Below are positions 25,226-36,680 of a stretch of 64,000 nt of DNA, piece after piece. The DNA is taken from positions 66,234,056-66,298,055 of the forward strand of contig CM049310.1 in NCBI GenBank assembly GCA_026874595.1. The letters are read 5' to 3'. The position numbers were made by a program, and so were the translations under genes. The DNA comes from Sipunculus nudus. Its lineage: Eukaryota; Annelida; Sipuncula; Golfingiida; Sipunculidae. Positions within the stretch are counted from its first letter, which is position 1; every line of letters begins with the position of its first letter. The notes under the pieces are model-generated. The model saw only the letters and a list, made by a program, of their open reading frames with translations, ran no database searches and was not told where the DNA came from.

Positions 25226-25990
25226 TCAACCCCGCTCGAACATGTCGTCTTTCGGCCATATCTCCAAAAATGTTAGTCGTAATTACATATATTATAGCTT
25301 ATATTCTTGCCTTGAGTCTTCTGGATGTTATCGATGGGTCATCTGGCCTGAATCATTTGTCACTTTGTCAGTATGGCCGTCTGTTTGTCCGCTGTCTTCA
25401 GTTTCGCTTGCTTGCCGGTGGTTGTATCTTACATATAGCAATGTACAGGCCACATTTTTGCACGAATCCTTTTGAAACTGGTACATCTTCTGTCTTGTAC
25501 TAATAACTAGAAATTTGTTTTTCATTTTGTGAATATGGCCGCTAGGGGGCGCAGCAGTCAACCCACCCTAGCATATCGTCTTTTGACCATATCTCCAAAA
25601 ATATAAGTAGTATGTACATAAATTAGAGCTTATTTTCTTGCCATGAGTCTTCTCATCAAATAGTGATGTCATCTGGTCACAATCTCGTGTCATTGTCTCA
25701 GTATGTCTCTCTGTTTGCCAGTTGTCCACAATCACGCCCGCTCGTTTGTGTAACATGTTACCTATAGCAATGCACAAGCCATAGTTTTGCACAATTCTAT
25801 TTGAAACTGGTACGTATTATGTCTTGCACTAATATCGAGAAATGGGTTTTTTATTTTCTGGCTGTGCCCGCTAGGAGGCGCTGCAGTCAACCCAAGCTGA
25901 CGTATCATGTTTTCAGACAGAACTCTGTCAAGTTTAGTCGTATCTTCACAAACTTAGGCTCATCCTTTTTCTCTTGGCGATAACTCCAAA

Positions 25991-27783
25991 AATATTTGAT
26001 GTATAAACTTGTTGCTTGCCGGAATCAGAGATTTCGACAAGTATGTTGATCAGTCCCGTATGTTTGTTTGTTTGTTTGCATATAAAGTTGTCGGTGCATT
26101 ACAGGCCACAATTTTGCTGCAATTGCCTTTAAACTTATACAGATGTAATATGATCGTCCAGAATAGAAGCCTATTGTTTTTGGTCATAATCGGTCAAAGG
26201 TCAAATTCAAGGTCATCAATAGGCCTCAAAATTGTCTATCCTTCATATCTTTGTTAAAAATAACCGTAGCCACTCAAACTGTAGCCCGTTTTATTTGCCA
26301 CTGCATGGCAACTTCCAACACTGCAAAATTGCCTCTTTTCGCTGTTACCATGGTTACGCAATTTTGGGGAGAAATCATGGAATTTTGTGATATTTTTCAA
26401 ATTTTCAGCAATCGTACTGATTCTGAGATATTTTATGTAACATAAGAATATCTCGAAATTGTTTTTTCAGAATTTGGAAATGGCCGCCAGGGGCGTTGCA
26501 GATGAAAAAACATGAACATTTGTTTTGGTGCTATACCTCCAGAACTATTAAACATTGGGCCATTTCCATCACAGCACCTTAAACTAGGGTCCATGGGCTT
26601 ATTTTTGCGCATAGGTGCCAAAGTGCGCTATTGCCAGATTTCTCTATTTTTGGGGTAAAACTTTTGAATTTTCAAAATATGCAGTTTTCAGCTTCTAACT
26701 CTGTCAGTTTTTATGCTAGAGAGGTCAAACTTTTTGCATCTTGTAGCCCTTGGTGAGTTCTCGGTGATCCAATCAAAAATCTTGCGAAATTTCGCACCGT
26801 TTCTCGTCGAATGAGATTTTAGCGATTTCACGGTGACATGCCCTATAGGCCACAGATATGCAGGCATCGTTTTGAAACTGACACAAACCACGACGACACG
26901 TGCCATACCCGCAATTGGCGACAGGGTCCTTACAGTGGGCGGCCGGCGTGTGCAGCGGTCCGAGACGGCCTTTCCGGGCCTTCTCTATGATCATACATGT
27001 TGGAGGCACAGTCCTAACTTTATTGCTTGCCGGAAATCTTCGATTTTCGCAAGCATGTTCGTCACCCGCGTATGTTTGTTCCTTCATCTTATATTTTACA
27101 CTAATATCTCAAAACTAATTTTTCATTTTCCGGATATGGCTGCTAGGGGGCGCTGCACTAGACCCATCCAAACAAATCAGTTTTTGGACATATTTCCGTA
27201 AGAGTAAACCTATATTACACAAAGTGTAACTTATTTTCTTTCTCTTGGCCTTCTGCAAAACAATGTAACGTCATCTGGTGTCCATCTTGTGTTACTTTGT
27301 CAGTATGTCTGTCTGTTTGTCAGTTATCCTCAAATTCGCCTATTTGCTGGTTCTTGCATCTCACATAAAGCAATCAACAAGCCAGATATTTGGAGGAATC
27401 CTTTTGAAACGATTACATCTCATGCCATTCACTAATATCACGAAACGCATTTGTCGTCTTCAGGATATGTCCACTAGAGGCCGCTGCAGTCGAACATCCC
27501 CAATATATCATTATTTGGCCATATCTCCAAAACTAGAAACCTCAATTACATAAATTATACCTTGTTTTCTTCCTCTGGGTCTTCCCCATAACCTGGTTAA
27601 GTCATCTTGTCTTCATTTTGTGTCCCTTTGTCAGGATGTCTGTTTGTTTGTCAGTTGTCCTCAAATTCGCTTGCTTGTTTGTTCTTTCGTCTCACTAATA
27701 GAATTCTACAGGCCCCAGTTTTGAAAGAATCTTTTTAAACTATTAAATCTTATGTCTTACAGTTATATCTCGAAACAAATTAT
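25991..27783 (+). repeat. Mixed repeat bodies
   Basis: Contains a diverged stem-loop near 26013, a CTCF-like core near 26481 (one G shorter), a GC-rich block (about 26895-26985), a stem-loop near 27024 and two 330-bp monomers with cores at 27140 and 27470. The stretch 26885-27783 is repeated at about 33970-34868. Confidence 0.7.
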
Positions 27784-28300
27784 TAGCGAATCTGTGAGCT
27801 TTTGCTATGGTGCAGCGTCGTCCGTCGTCTGCATGTTAACCATAGCTATCTCAAAAACGGCAGGAACTAGCACTACCAATTTTTTTTGTAAATAAACAGT
27901 CATCTTAAAAGCTCTATCGTAATTTGTTTATTTTTTGGCTTTCTGCATTTACTGAGATTTTATAGGAAAAAAGCTAAAAAAAGCTTTAAAAATTTCTTCT
28001 GCGAAACTGTCCAGCCAAATTGAACAATATTTCTAAGAAATGATCTCTTGAACAATCTATCTCAAGTTTGTTCGAATGGGGTTTCGGTTCGGAGATTGAA
28101 CAGGAGGTTGAACTTAGTCATCTGTCCAAAAAAGCAAACTAAAATGAAAATCTCAGAAACGGCTAGAGCTGTCATTACCAAATTTTATACCTATGTTTGT
28201 CTCATATGTCATATCTGAAATTGAGGTATTGGTGGCGCCACTTACATTGATCTGTTTTTTACAAGGGAAAATGTAATTTTAGACTCTCCAGCTTATACTC
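27784..28300 (+). mobile_element. 'AGCGAACC' element, second copy (short)
   Basis: This copy begins 'TTAGCGAATCTGTGAGCTT' immediately after the ATATCTCGAAAC phrase of a 330-bp monomer and follows the first 500 bp of the 17608 element before diverging. Confidence 0.6.
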
Positions 28301-28549
28301 TATTTTAAGATGAAACTGTTAAGCTGATTGGTTAAAACTTTACAAGAATTTTTCTATGGTAGGTTTCTACCAGTTGTATAAGAAGAGATTGGGTAAATGC
28401 AACTTTAAAAAAGCAGTGTAGCCAATTGAAAACTATGATTTATTTTCTTCTTCTGAATCTACTCGATAATCTGAGTAGGTCATCTGGTCTTATTCTTGTG
28501 TCATTTTTAGCTCAGCTGACTATAAGTCATCTGAGCTATAGTCGTGGTC

Positions 28550-28612
28550 CATTGTCCGTCGTCCGTCCGTCTGTCCGTCCGTCCGTCCGTCCGTCCATCC
28601 GTCCGTAGATGT
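28550..28612. repeat. (GTCC)n microsatellite
   Basis: A run of GTCC/GTCT tetranucleotides within the 'AGCTCAGCTGA' repeat. Confidence 0.9.
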
Positions 28613-30113
28613 GGCACGTTTTGAAACCGTAAGACCTAGGAATCCAAAATTCAGCATAATGTTAGATATCCCCAAGATCTCCTACCAAGCCGAAAACTGG
28701 GTCTTTGCGACTTCGTTCCTTTGAGAAATTATGGAAAAACCTCAATTTTTTATTAAAATCCTATTTTCACACTTCAGGACTGCCTAATATCAAAACTACT
28801 CATCTGTTTTTCCTCATATTTACCATAAATATTCCTCTATATAGTTCCTATGTACATGCCAGAAATTAAGACTGAAAAGTATAAATTCTTTAAGTTATGG
28901 GCCCAAACAAAATGGACTTTGAAAAAAATCAGGAAAAATAATAACTCACTTTACATGAAAAATTTTGAAACTAGAGTCTATTTTCTCAAGTATATAACTA
29001 TGTTTAATTAAGATTGAATTGTTTACCCAAAATTAGATCTGAATTTTGTAAATTTTTTAAGTTATTAGCATAAAAAAAATCAGTACCTTAAATTTTGCCC
29101 AATTTTGACCATGGCACATTTTTTTCCTGTAAGCACCATTGATTTAATTTTCACAGCATGTAAACATAAATATTTTGTTTGTCTAAATCTGAAATTTGAA
29201 AATAAAAGCTTGAAAATTAAGCTAGTTATTGATTTTTTTTTCTGTAGTCACTTGCTTTGATTACAGATGCAGGGTCCCACTCCAGGTCACTGGAAGTCAG
29301 CTATGCCAGGGTTTCTGATTTGTTACAGTCACTGGGGGAGATCCCCTGCTGTGACAGGTGTACAGTTATTCTCATATCACCACCCCAATCACCCCCCCCC
29401 CCCCGCAAACCCAACCCACCAAGTGTTATGCAGTAATTGTTATTGTTTTCACTGTATCTCCTTAATTGTAATGCTGTTTCCACTCCGATATGCAAAAACT
29501 TTCCTTGAAAAAATAATTCAAGGTGTAATCCAGAAGATGCAATGTTGTGTAATGTAGCATTTTTAAAGAAATCAGTTTTCTTTTAAATGATTTTAACAAA
29601 TATAAATGAACCCATCAGTATGCTTAAATTATTATAAAATATGAAGCACATTATGGATAAATAAAGACACAATTAAAAATTGTGAAATATAAATCAAGTA
29701 TTATTTTTAGATACTGTTTTGCAGATTTAAAAGATATATTTTTGTGGTAAAAAATAGATAAACATTTGTATGCATTATGTGGTGTTATCTGACAAGATTG
29801 AGATTTATGATGATACAATTGAGAATTATGAATCAACTTTTATATTCAGATATATAAGTTAAATTGGAAATGTATAGAAATATAAACTTAAATTAGAAAA
29901 TAATTGATGTGATAAAAAAATCAGGATTTAATACAAACATGTGTTCATTATTTTCCTGCCTCAGCAGAATTTGAGATCGAGCTTTGTTTGCCCTATTTTA
30001 TGTTGTTAATTAGCTATATTTCAACTGTATACATTTCATAAAAAAAATACATATATATTTAATAATATAGATTATACAAAAAAATAGATTCAATTGAACA
30101 AATGTGTAAACTA

Positions 30114-30272
30114 CTGAAATGTCAACAGTTAATCAAAAAACCAATTAATGATCATGGTTATAGTACAGATCATTTGTTCACAAACTGTTCACATGCTTTA
30201 GTTTCAACATTAGGAAACACATGGTCAGGTCACAAAATATTTTTTGCAACAATTTCTTGCTCATCAATACAA
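30114..30272 (+). pseudogene. Possible LINE endonuclease C-terminal fragment
   Basis: The reading frame shows the order 'QQLIKKP..., STDHLFTN, WSGHKIFFATI'. This resembles the end of the endonuclease/exonuclease/phosphatase domain of non-LTR retrotransposons (Q-x-I-x-x-P-T ... TxDxxFT ... SDHxxI), with the catalytic-type SDH changed to SGH. It is short, isolated and without a reverse transcriptase next to it, so the call is tentative. Confidence 0.4.
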
Positions 30273-30375
30273 ACCAATCATATAAACCAACCATGGCCTT
30301 TATTACCTCTTCCTCTTACACTTTATCTCCATTAGATATTATTTTAGATTTTTACCTTCAAGGTTAACGTCAGCT

Positions 30376-30880
30376 TAGCACAGTGACCCATAGGTCCCTT
30401 GTTTGAGTATGTCTGTCTGTTTGTCAGTGATCCTAAATTTCGCCTGCTTGCTGGACCTTGCTTCTTGCAGTTAGCAATTTTCAGGACACAGTTTTGCGGG
30501 AATCCTTTTGGAACTGGAACAACATCTTATTTCTTACATTATATTCTCAAAAGAATTTTTTAATGTTTGGGATATGGCCGCTTCCATATATTGGCCATAC
30601 CTCCGACACTATAAACTCTACCTACTAGAACTATAGCTCATTTTGCTTCTCTTTATGTTCCCAACTTTTTTCTGGTAGTCTGTTGTCTCAGGTGTGTCAG
30701 TATATCTGTCTGTTTTGAGCTATGTCTGCTTTCATGATCTTTTGTGTGATATATGTCATTCAACAGGCAAAACTTTCCAGCAATCGCTCTGAAAGTTATT
30801 CAATTGATAGAAAACCGACAGTTTGTCCTGTTTGTTTCGCTGTCTTATTTCCGGCCATTTCCGGCAAGCGTTCGACCTCT
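30376..30880 (+). repeat. Diverged repeat monomers
   Basis: Follows the 330-bp monomer phrases (TGTCTGTCTGTTTGTCAG, CTTGCTGG, 'atatggccgct') but the CTCF-like core near 30580 is lost. Confidence 0.6.
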
Positions 30881-32930
30881 GGTCGTCTAGTTTGTTTGTT
30901 TGTCACGACCCTCCAGGCCACACTATTGCATCAATCAACTTGAAACTTACAGGCTTGATTGAGAAACCGATTTTTAGGTGCCCTATTGTTTTTGGTTATT
31001 ATTGCTCCAAGGTCAAGGGTCAAGGTCACGACAGGTATGGTTAACGGTTTTTGCACTATAACTTCGCCATAAATAGGCTTATCCACTTCTGTGATAGCTC
31101 ATTTTTTTTCGTCATCACCTGGCCTTTCTTTTGACATGTAGCTTACTTAAATTTGCCTTTACCATGATTACATTTTTTTGGCAAAAATCATGGAAATTGG
31201 AAATAACACAACCATTTTTTGTAACTTTGTCAATTTTTAAGCTACAGACGTCTGGTTTTGGTCATTATGTACCTTATAGGCAGCTTGACATGATAAAACT
31301 GAAAGTCTCGCCAAATCTCGCACCATTTCTCGTCAAACGAGAGTCTTCGAGATTTCATTAAATATGACCTACAGGTTGCATTTTTTATAACAATGGCTTT
31401 GAAATTGATATATTTTGTGTTATTTATAAATATCTCGAAATCAGTTTTTAATTTTTTGGAAATAGCCACCAGGGGGCGTGGTACCTGAAACACTGTAACA
31501 TATCATTTTCCTGCAATATCTAAAATAATTTTAAACATGGCACAATTTTTATCATTGTATCTTAAACTAGGAACATTGGCTTATTCCTCCGCACATGTAG
31601 CTTTGTGCTGCCGTTACCATGGTTACCAAATTTGTGGGTTAAACTTGACGATCTGAAAATATGCAGTTTTTGGCTTCTATCTCGGTTAATATTTATGTTT
31701 CAAGGGTCTAGTTTTTTGCATAAGGCTGCTTCCCTTTGGTTCTAAGTCATTCAATTGCAAGTCTCGTCAAATTTCGCTCGGTTTATCGTCAAACGAGAAA
31801 AAAAACGAGATTTCACGGAAATGCTTATAACTCGGCCACTTTTACAGCTACACAGGTCTAGTTTTCGGCATTTCATAACATATGACCAGCTTGACACGCC
31901 AGAAAAGAAATCAGGCCAAATCTCGCACCATATCTCGTCAAGCGAGAAAAAAAACGAGATATCATGGAAATGCTTATAACTAGGCGACTTTTACAGCTAC
32001 TCAGGTCTAATTTTTGGCATTTGGTAACATTTGGCCAACTTGACATAGTAAACCTGCGATACTTGGCGAAATCTCGCACTATATCTGGTCAAATGTGGAA
32101 AAACGAGATTTCACAGAAATGCATATAAGTCGGAGACTTTCACGGCTAGACAGGTCTAGTTTTTGGCATTCATAAACATTTGGACAGCTTGACATGACAA
32201 ACCTGCAAGACTGGCCAAATCTCGCACCATATCTCGTCAAACGATAAAAAAGATTTCACAGAAATGCTAATAACTCGGCGACTTTTACAGCTAGACAGAT
32301 GTAGTTTTCGCCATTTCATAACATTTAGAGAGTTTGATATGACAAATCTACAAGACTGGCCAAATCCTGCACCATATCTCGTCAAACGAGAAAACACGAG
32401 AGTACACGGAAATGCTTATAACTCGGCGACTTTTACAGCTAGACGGATCTAGTTTTCGCCATTTCGTAACGTTTGGCCGTCTTGACATAATAAAACTGCT
32501 CGTCTTGCCAAATCTCGTACTATATCTCGTCAAGCGAGAAAAAACATGATTTCACGTAAATGCTGATAACACGGCGACTTATGCAGCTAGACAGGTCTAG
32601 TTTCCGGCATTTTGTAATATTTGACAAACCTGACATGACAAAACTGGAAATCTCGCCAAAGCTCGCACCATTTCCCGTCAAACGAGAAAACACGAGATTT
32701 CATGCAAATGCTTATAACTCAGCGGCTTTTATAGCTAGACAGGTCTAGTTTTCGGCATTTCATATCATTTGGCCAGCTTGACATGACAAACCTGAAAACG
32801 TCTCACTGCTTCTTGTCAAACGAGATTAACGGGATTTCATGAGAAAAAAAATTTTGAACTTGGTCCCTTTTACACTAGAAAGATATGCAGCTGTTAAAGG
32901 TCAGCATGCATAAAGTTTCAGGTCATCTAG
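30881..32930 (+). repeat. Segmental duplication, copy 1
   Basis: About 2 kb repeated at 36690-38720 (offset about 5792) with only scattered differences. Its second half recurs at 59860-61290. It contains TCAAGGTCA, a CCATGG palindrome, a CTCF-like core near 31466 and an array of 148-bp monomers. Confidence 0.85.
31921..32830 (+). repeat. Tandem array of about 148-bp monomers
   Basis: The phrase (T/G)CTCGCAC recurs at 31921, 32072, 32220, 32365, 32513 and 32661, intervals 151, 148, 145, 148 and 148 bp. Each monomer has a TCTCGTCAA(A/G)CGAGA inverted repeat and an 'AACTCGGCGACTTTTACAG' phrase. The period is close to nucleosome core length. Confidence 0.85.
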
Positions 32931-34868
32931 TTTGTCTGTTTGTTTGTTTGTGTCCGCTGTAGAGGCCACAATTTTTAACCAATCGCTCTGAAACTTACGG
33001 GAAAAGTTTAAAATCAGTAACCCTCGGAGCCTATTGTTTTTGGCCGTGATCGGTCCAAGGTCAGGGTCACCAAAAAGCCCTAAAACGGCTTTTTCTTCAT
33101 ATCTTCGGCAATATTAATCGCAGCCTCTCAAGCAGTAGCTCAAAATAGTCGCCACTAGATGGCGACTAGCCTCAATGCAAAATCGTTCCATTCTGCTGTT
33201 ACCTTGGATACTCAATTTTGGGGGAAATTCATGAAATGTGAATTTTTTTTCTAAATTTGTCATTATTAAAGCTAGCAAGGTCTAGTTTTTTGTATTAGGT
33301 AGTGTTTAGTCAGTTATATATGATACACTTGCAAGTCTCGCGAAATCTCGCACCATTTCTCGTCAAATGAGATTTTTCGAGATTTCATTAAATGTGACCT
33401 AGGGGTCGTAATTATTTAAGAATGATTTTGAGATTCATATATTTTGTGTTATTTATAAATATCTCGAAATAGTTTTTTCATTTTTTGAAAATTGCCACCA
33501 GGGGGCGCAGTACCTGACACACTCTCACATTTCGTTTTTCGGCAATATCTCAAAAAATATGAAACATGTCACAATTTTTGTTGTCTTATCTAAAACTAGG
33601 GTCATTGTCTTATTCCTCCGCACAAGTAGCTTTGTGCTGCCGTTACCATGGTTACCAAATTTTGGGGTAAAACTTGACAACTTGCAAATACGGGGTTAAC
33701 CTGCTTCTATCTCTGTTGATATTTGCGATAGAAAGGTCTGGTTTTTGGCGTTAGATAGCATTCCTCTAGTTCTAAGTCATTCAAAAGCAAGTCTTGTCAT
33801 ATCTTGCACCTTTTCTCGTGAAACGAGAACACGGGACCATTCAAAGAATGCCTATAATTCTGTCCTTTTTTACCCTACAGACACATGGTTTGTAGCGCTG
33901 GATAGTGTCTGACACTCGCAATCACGTTAAGGGGATATAGTGTAAGTCTCGTCAAATCTCGCGCCGTTTTTCGTCAAACCACGAAAACATGTGCCATCGC
34001 CGCAAGTGGCGGCAGGGTGCGTACAGTGGGCGGCCGGCGTATGCAGCGGTGCGTGACGGCCTTTCCGGGCCCTATCTATGATCAAACATGTTGGAGGCAT
34101 GTGCCAAACTTTATTGCTTGCCGGAAATCTTCGATTTTCGCAGGCATGTTGGTTAGTTCCGTATGTTTGTTCCTTCATCTTATGTTTTACACTAATATCT
34201 CAAAACTTATTTTTCATTTTCCGGTTATGGTTGCTAGGGGGCGCTGCACTAGACCCGTCCAAACAAATGTGTTTTTGGACATATAGATTAAACCTATATT
34301 ATATTACACAAACTTTAGCTTATTTTCTTTCTCTTGACCTTCTTCAAAACATGGTGACGTCATCTGGTGTCCATCTTGTGTTACTTTGTCAGTATGTCCG
34401 TCTGTTTGTCAGTTATCTTCAAATTCGCCTACTTGCTGGTTCTTGCATCTCACATATAGCAATCAACAAGCCAGATATTTGGAGAAATCCTTTTGAAACG
34501 ATTACATCTCATGCCATTCACTAATATCACAAAACGCATTTATCGTCTTCAGGATATGTCCACTAGAGGGCGCTGCAGTCGAACATCCCCAATATATCAT
34601 TATTTGGCCATATCTCCAAAATTAGAAACGTCAATTACATAAACTATAGCTTATTTTCTTCCTCTGAGTCTTTCCCATAACCTGGTTAAGTCATCTTGTC
34701 TTCATCTTGTGTCCTTTTGTCAGTATGTCTGTTTGTTTGTCAGTTGTCCTCAAATTCGCCTGCTTGTTGGTTCTTGCGTCTCACTAATAGAGTTCTACAG
34801 GACACAGTTTTGAAAGAATCTTTTTTAAACTATTAAATCTTATGCCTTATAGTAATATCTCGAAACAG
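32931..34868 (+). repeat. Repeat bodies and 330-bp monomers
   Basis: CTCF-like cores near 33150 (variant), 33487, 34231 and 34558; a CCATGG palindrome near 33646; a GC-rich block near 33985-34060; a stem-loop near 34112. The last 900 bp duplicate 26885-27783. Confidence 0.7.
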
Positions 34869-35310
34869 ATTATTAGCGAACCAGTGAGCTTATGCTATGG
34901 TGCAGCGTCGTCTGTAGGTTAACCATAGCTATCTCAAAAACCGCAGGAACTAGCATCACCAATTTTTTTTGTAAACAAACAGTCATCTGAAAAGCTCTAT
35001 CGGATTTTGTTTATTTTTTGGCTATCTGCATTTACTGAGATTTTATAGGGAAAAAGCTAAAAAAAGCTTGAAAAATCTTTCAAAAACTGTCCAGCCAAAT
35101 TGTCCAATATTGCTAAGAAATGATCTCTGGAACATTCTATCTCAAGTTTGTTCGAATGGTTTCAGTTCGGAGATTGAACAGGAGGGTGAACTTAGTCATC
35201 TGTCCAATAAAGCAAACTAAAATTAAAATCTCAGAAACGGCTAGACCTGTCATTACCAAATTTTATACCAATGTTTGTCACATATGTCATATCTGAAATT
35301 GAGGTATTGA
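34869..35310 (+). mobile_element. 'AGCGAACC' element, third copy (short)
   Basis: Begins 'TTAGCGAACCAGTGAGCTT' at the same monomer phrase as the copy at 27784, and resembles that copy more than the long one at 17608. Confidence 0.6.
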
Positions 35311-35454
35311 TCTGTTTTGTATTTTTAGACTCTAATTTTAGACTCTCCAGTTTATACACTGTTTTATAAAGAAACTGTTAAGCTGATTGATTTAAACTTT
35401 ACAAGATTTATTCTATGGTAGGTTTCTGCCAGTTTTATAAGAAGAGATTGGGTA

Positions 35455-35487
35455 AATATATACATATATATATATAAACATATATAA

Positions 35488-35523
<36 letters not shown>
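35455..35523. repeat. (AT)n microsatellite
   Basis: TA-rich run at the left boundary of a segmental duplication also found at 56463. Confidence 0.9.
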
Positions 35524-36680
35524 GGACTGGTCAAACCACATCTTTTAACAAAATAAAAAAGATTTAGGACTCTCATAGATAATATCCGTATCATACATGC
35601 ATTTAATTTTTTCTTCTTCTTGTGTATAAACAGGGTGGTTCCTATTTATAATATCAATATACATACAGACAATCTTTAAAAATGATTTCAATTTCTGTTA
35701 CACGCCTGTTTTATTCAATAATTCACTCAGTATATTCAATTTAAGTTAACATACTTGATATATATAATTAACCATTTCGTGATGTTCACACGTCATCTGT
35801 GATTTAATTGCCCATATTTACAGAAATTCTGTAAAATAAATGTCCCTCGGTGCCATTGTTTTGGCCATGATCTGTGAAAGGTCAAGGTCACAAAAACCCA
35901 AAAAATAGTTTTTTTCCCTCATATCATTGTTAATGTAAGTCGTATCTACTTCAACCCTAGCTCATTTTCATTGTCATTCCCAGGCCTTTCTTTTGGTGTG
36001 TAGATGCCTCAAATTTGCTGTAACCTTAATTACGCATTTTGGGGGGAAATTCATGATGGGGTCTTATTTTTCTAACTTTGGGAGTTTTAAAGCTAGAGAG
36101 GTCTAGTTTTTTTTTGCATCAGGTAACATACAAGAAGTGTTATTTGATTATATTACAAGTCTTGCAATATCTCGTACAACATCATGTCAAACGAGATATT
36201 TCGAGATATCGCTTAGTAATAGCATGAGTCCATAAGTAAGCAGGAATCATTTTGAAACTGATATATCTTATATCTTACAGTATTATCCCAAAGCAGTTTT
36301 TCATTTTCCGGATATGGCCGCTAGGGGGCGCTTGATGCGAACCTCCCCAACATATCATGTTTTAGCCATATCTCAGAAATAATAAGCCTCAATAACATAA
36401 ACTATAGCTTATTTTCTTCGTCTAAGTATTCTTCATAACCAGGTAAAGTCCTCTGGTGTCAATCTTGTGTCACTTTGTCAGTATGTCTGTCTGTTTGTCA
36501 GTTAATGTAAGCTGTCTCTGCTTTCATGTTTTTATTTGAGATATATGTCGTTCAACAGGCCACAGAATCCGAGAAGTCACTCTAAAAGTAACTAAAAAAT
36601 ATAGAAAACCGACAGTTTGATCTTTCTGTCCGTCTGTCTATCATTTTTAAAATTCCGGCAAGCGTTCGACCTATGGTCGT
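35524..36680 (+). repeat. Segmental duplication, shared with 56464-57605
   Basis: Begins 'GGACTGGTCAAACC' directly after an (AT)n tract in both copies and runs about 1.15 kb with few differences. It includes a CTCF-like core at 36318-36331 and ends in the CGACC/GGTCG hairpin and TTTG tract. Confidence 0.85.

Larger units (their letters stand above)
24861..25990 (+). repeat. Four-monomer array of the 330-bp CTCF-like repeat
   Basis: CTCF-like cores at 24877, 25207, 25539 and 25868 (spacing 330, 332, 329 bp). The first two read CCG-C(C/T)-AGGGGGCGC-TGCAG, essentially the full consensus. The rest of each monomer is AT-rich and non-coding. Confidence 0.85.
28301..30375. other. AT-rich non-coding stretch with another dispersed repeat
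   Basis: At 28505-28620 lies 'AGCTCAGCTGACTATAAG' followed by a (GTCC)n tract, a style common in lophotrochozoan dispersed repeats, and an A/T-rich body to about 29240. A poly-C run lies at 29393-29404. No intact gene was recognised; see the endonuclease-like remnant at 30114. Confidence 0.5.

Noticed and set aside
32170-32397. Repeated 60-80 codon frames in the 148-bp monomer array on both strands
   Set aside because: They arise from monomer length and composition. The same monomers give unrelated peptides in other frames, and there is no start context or domain.
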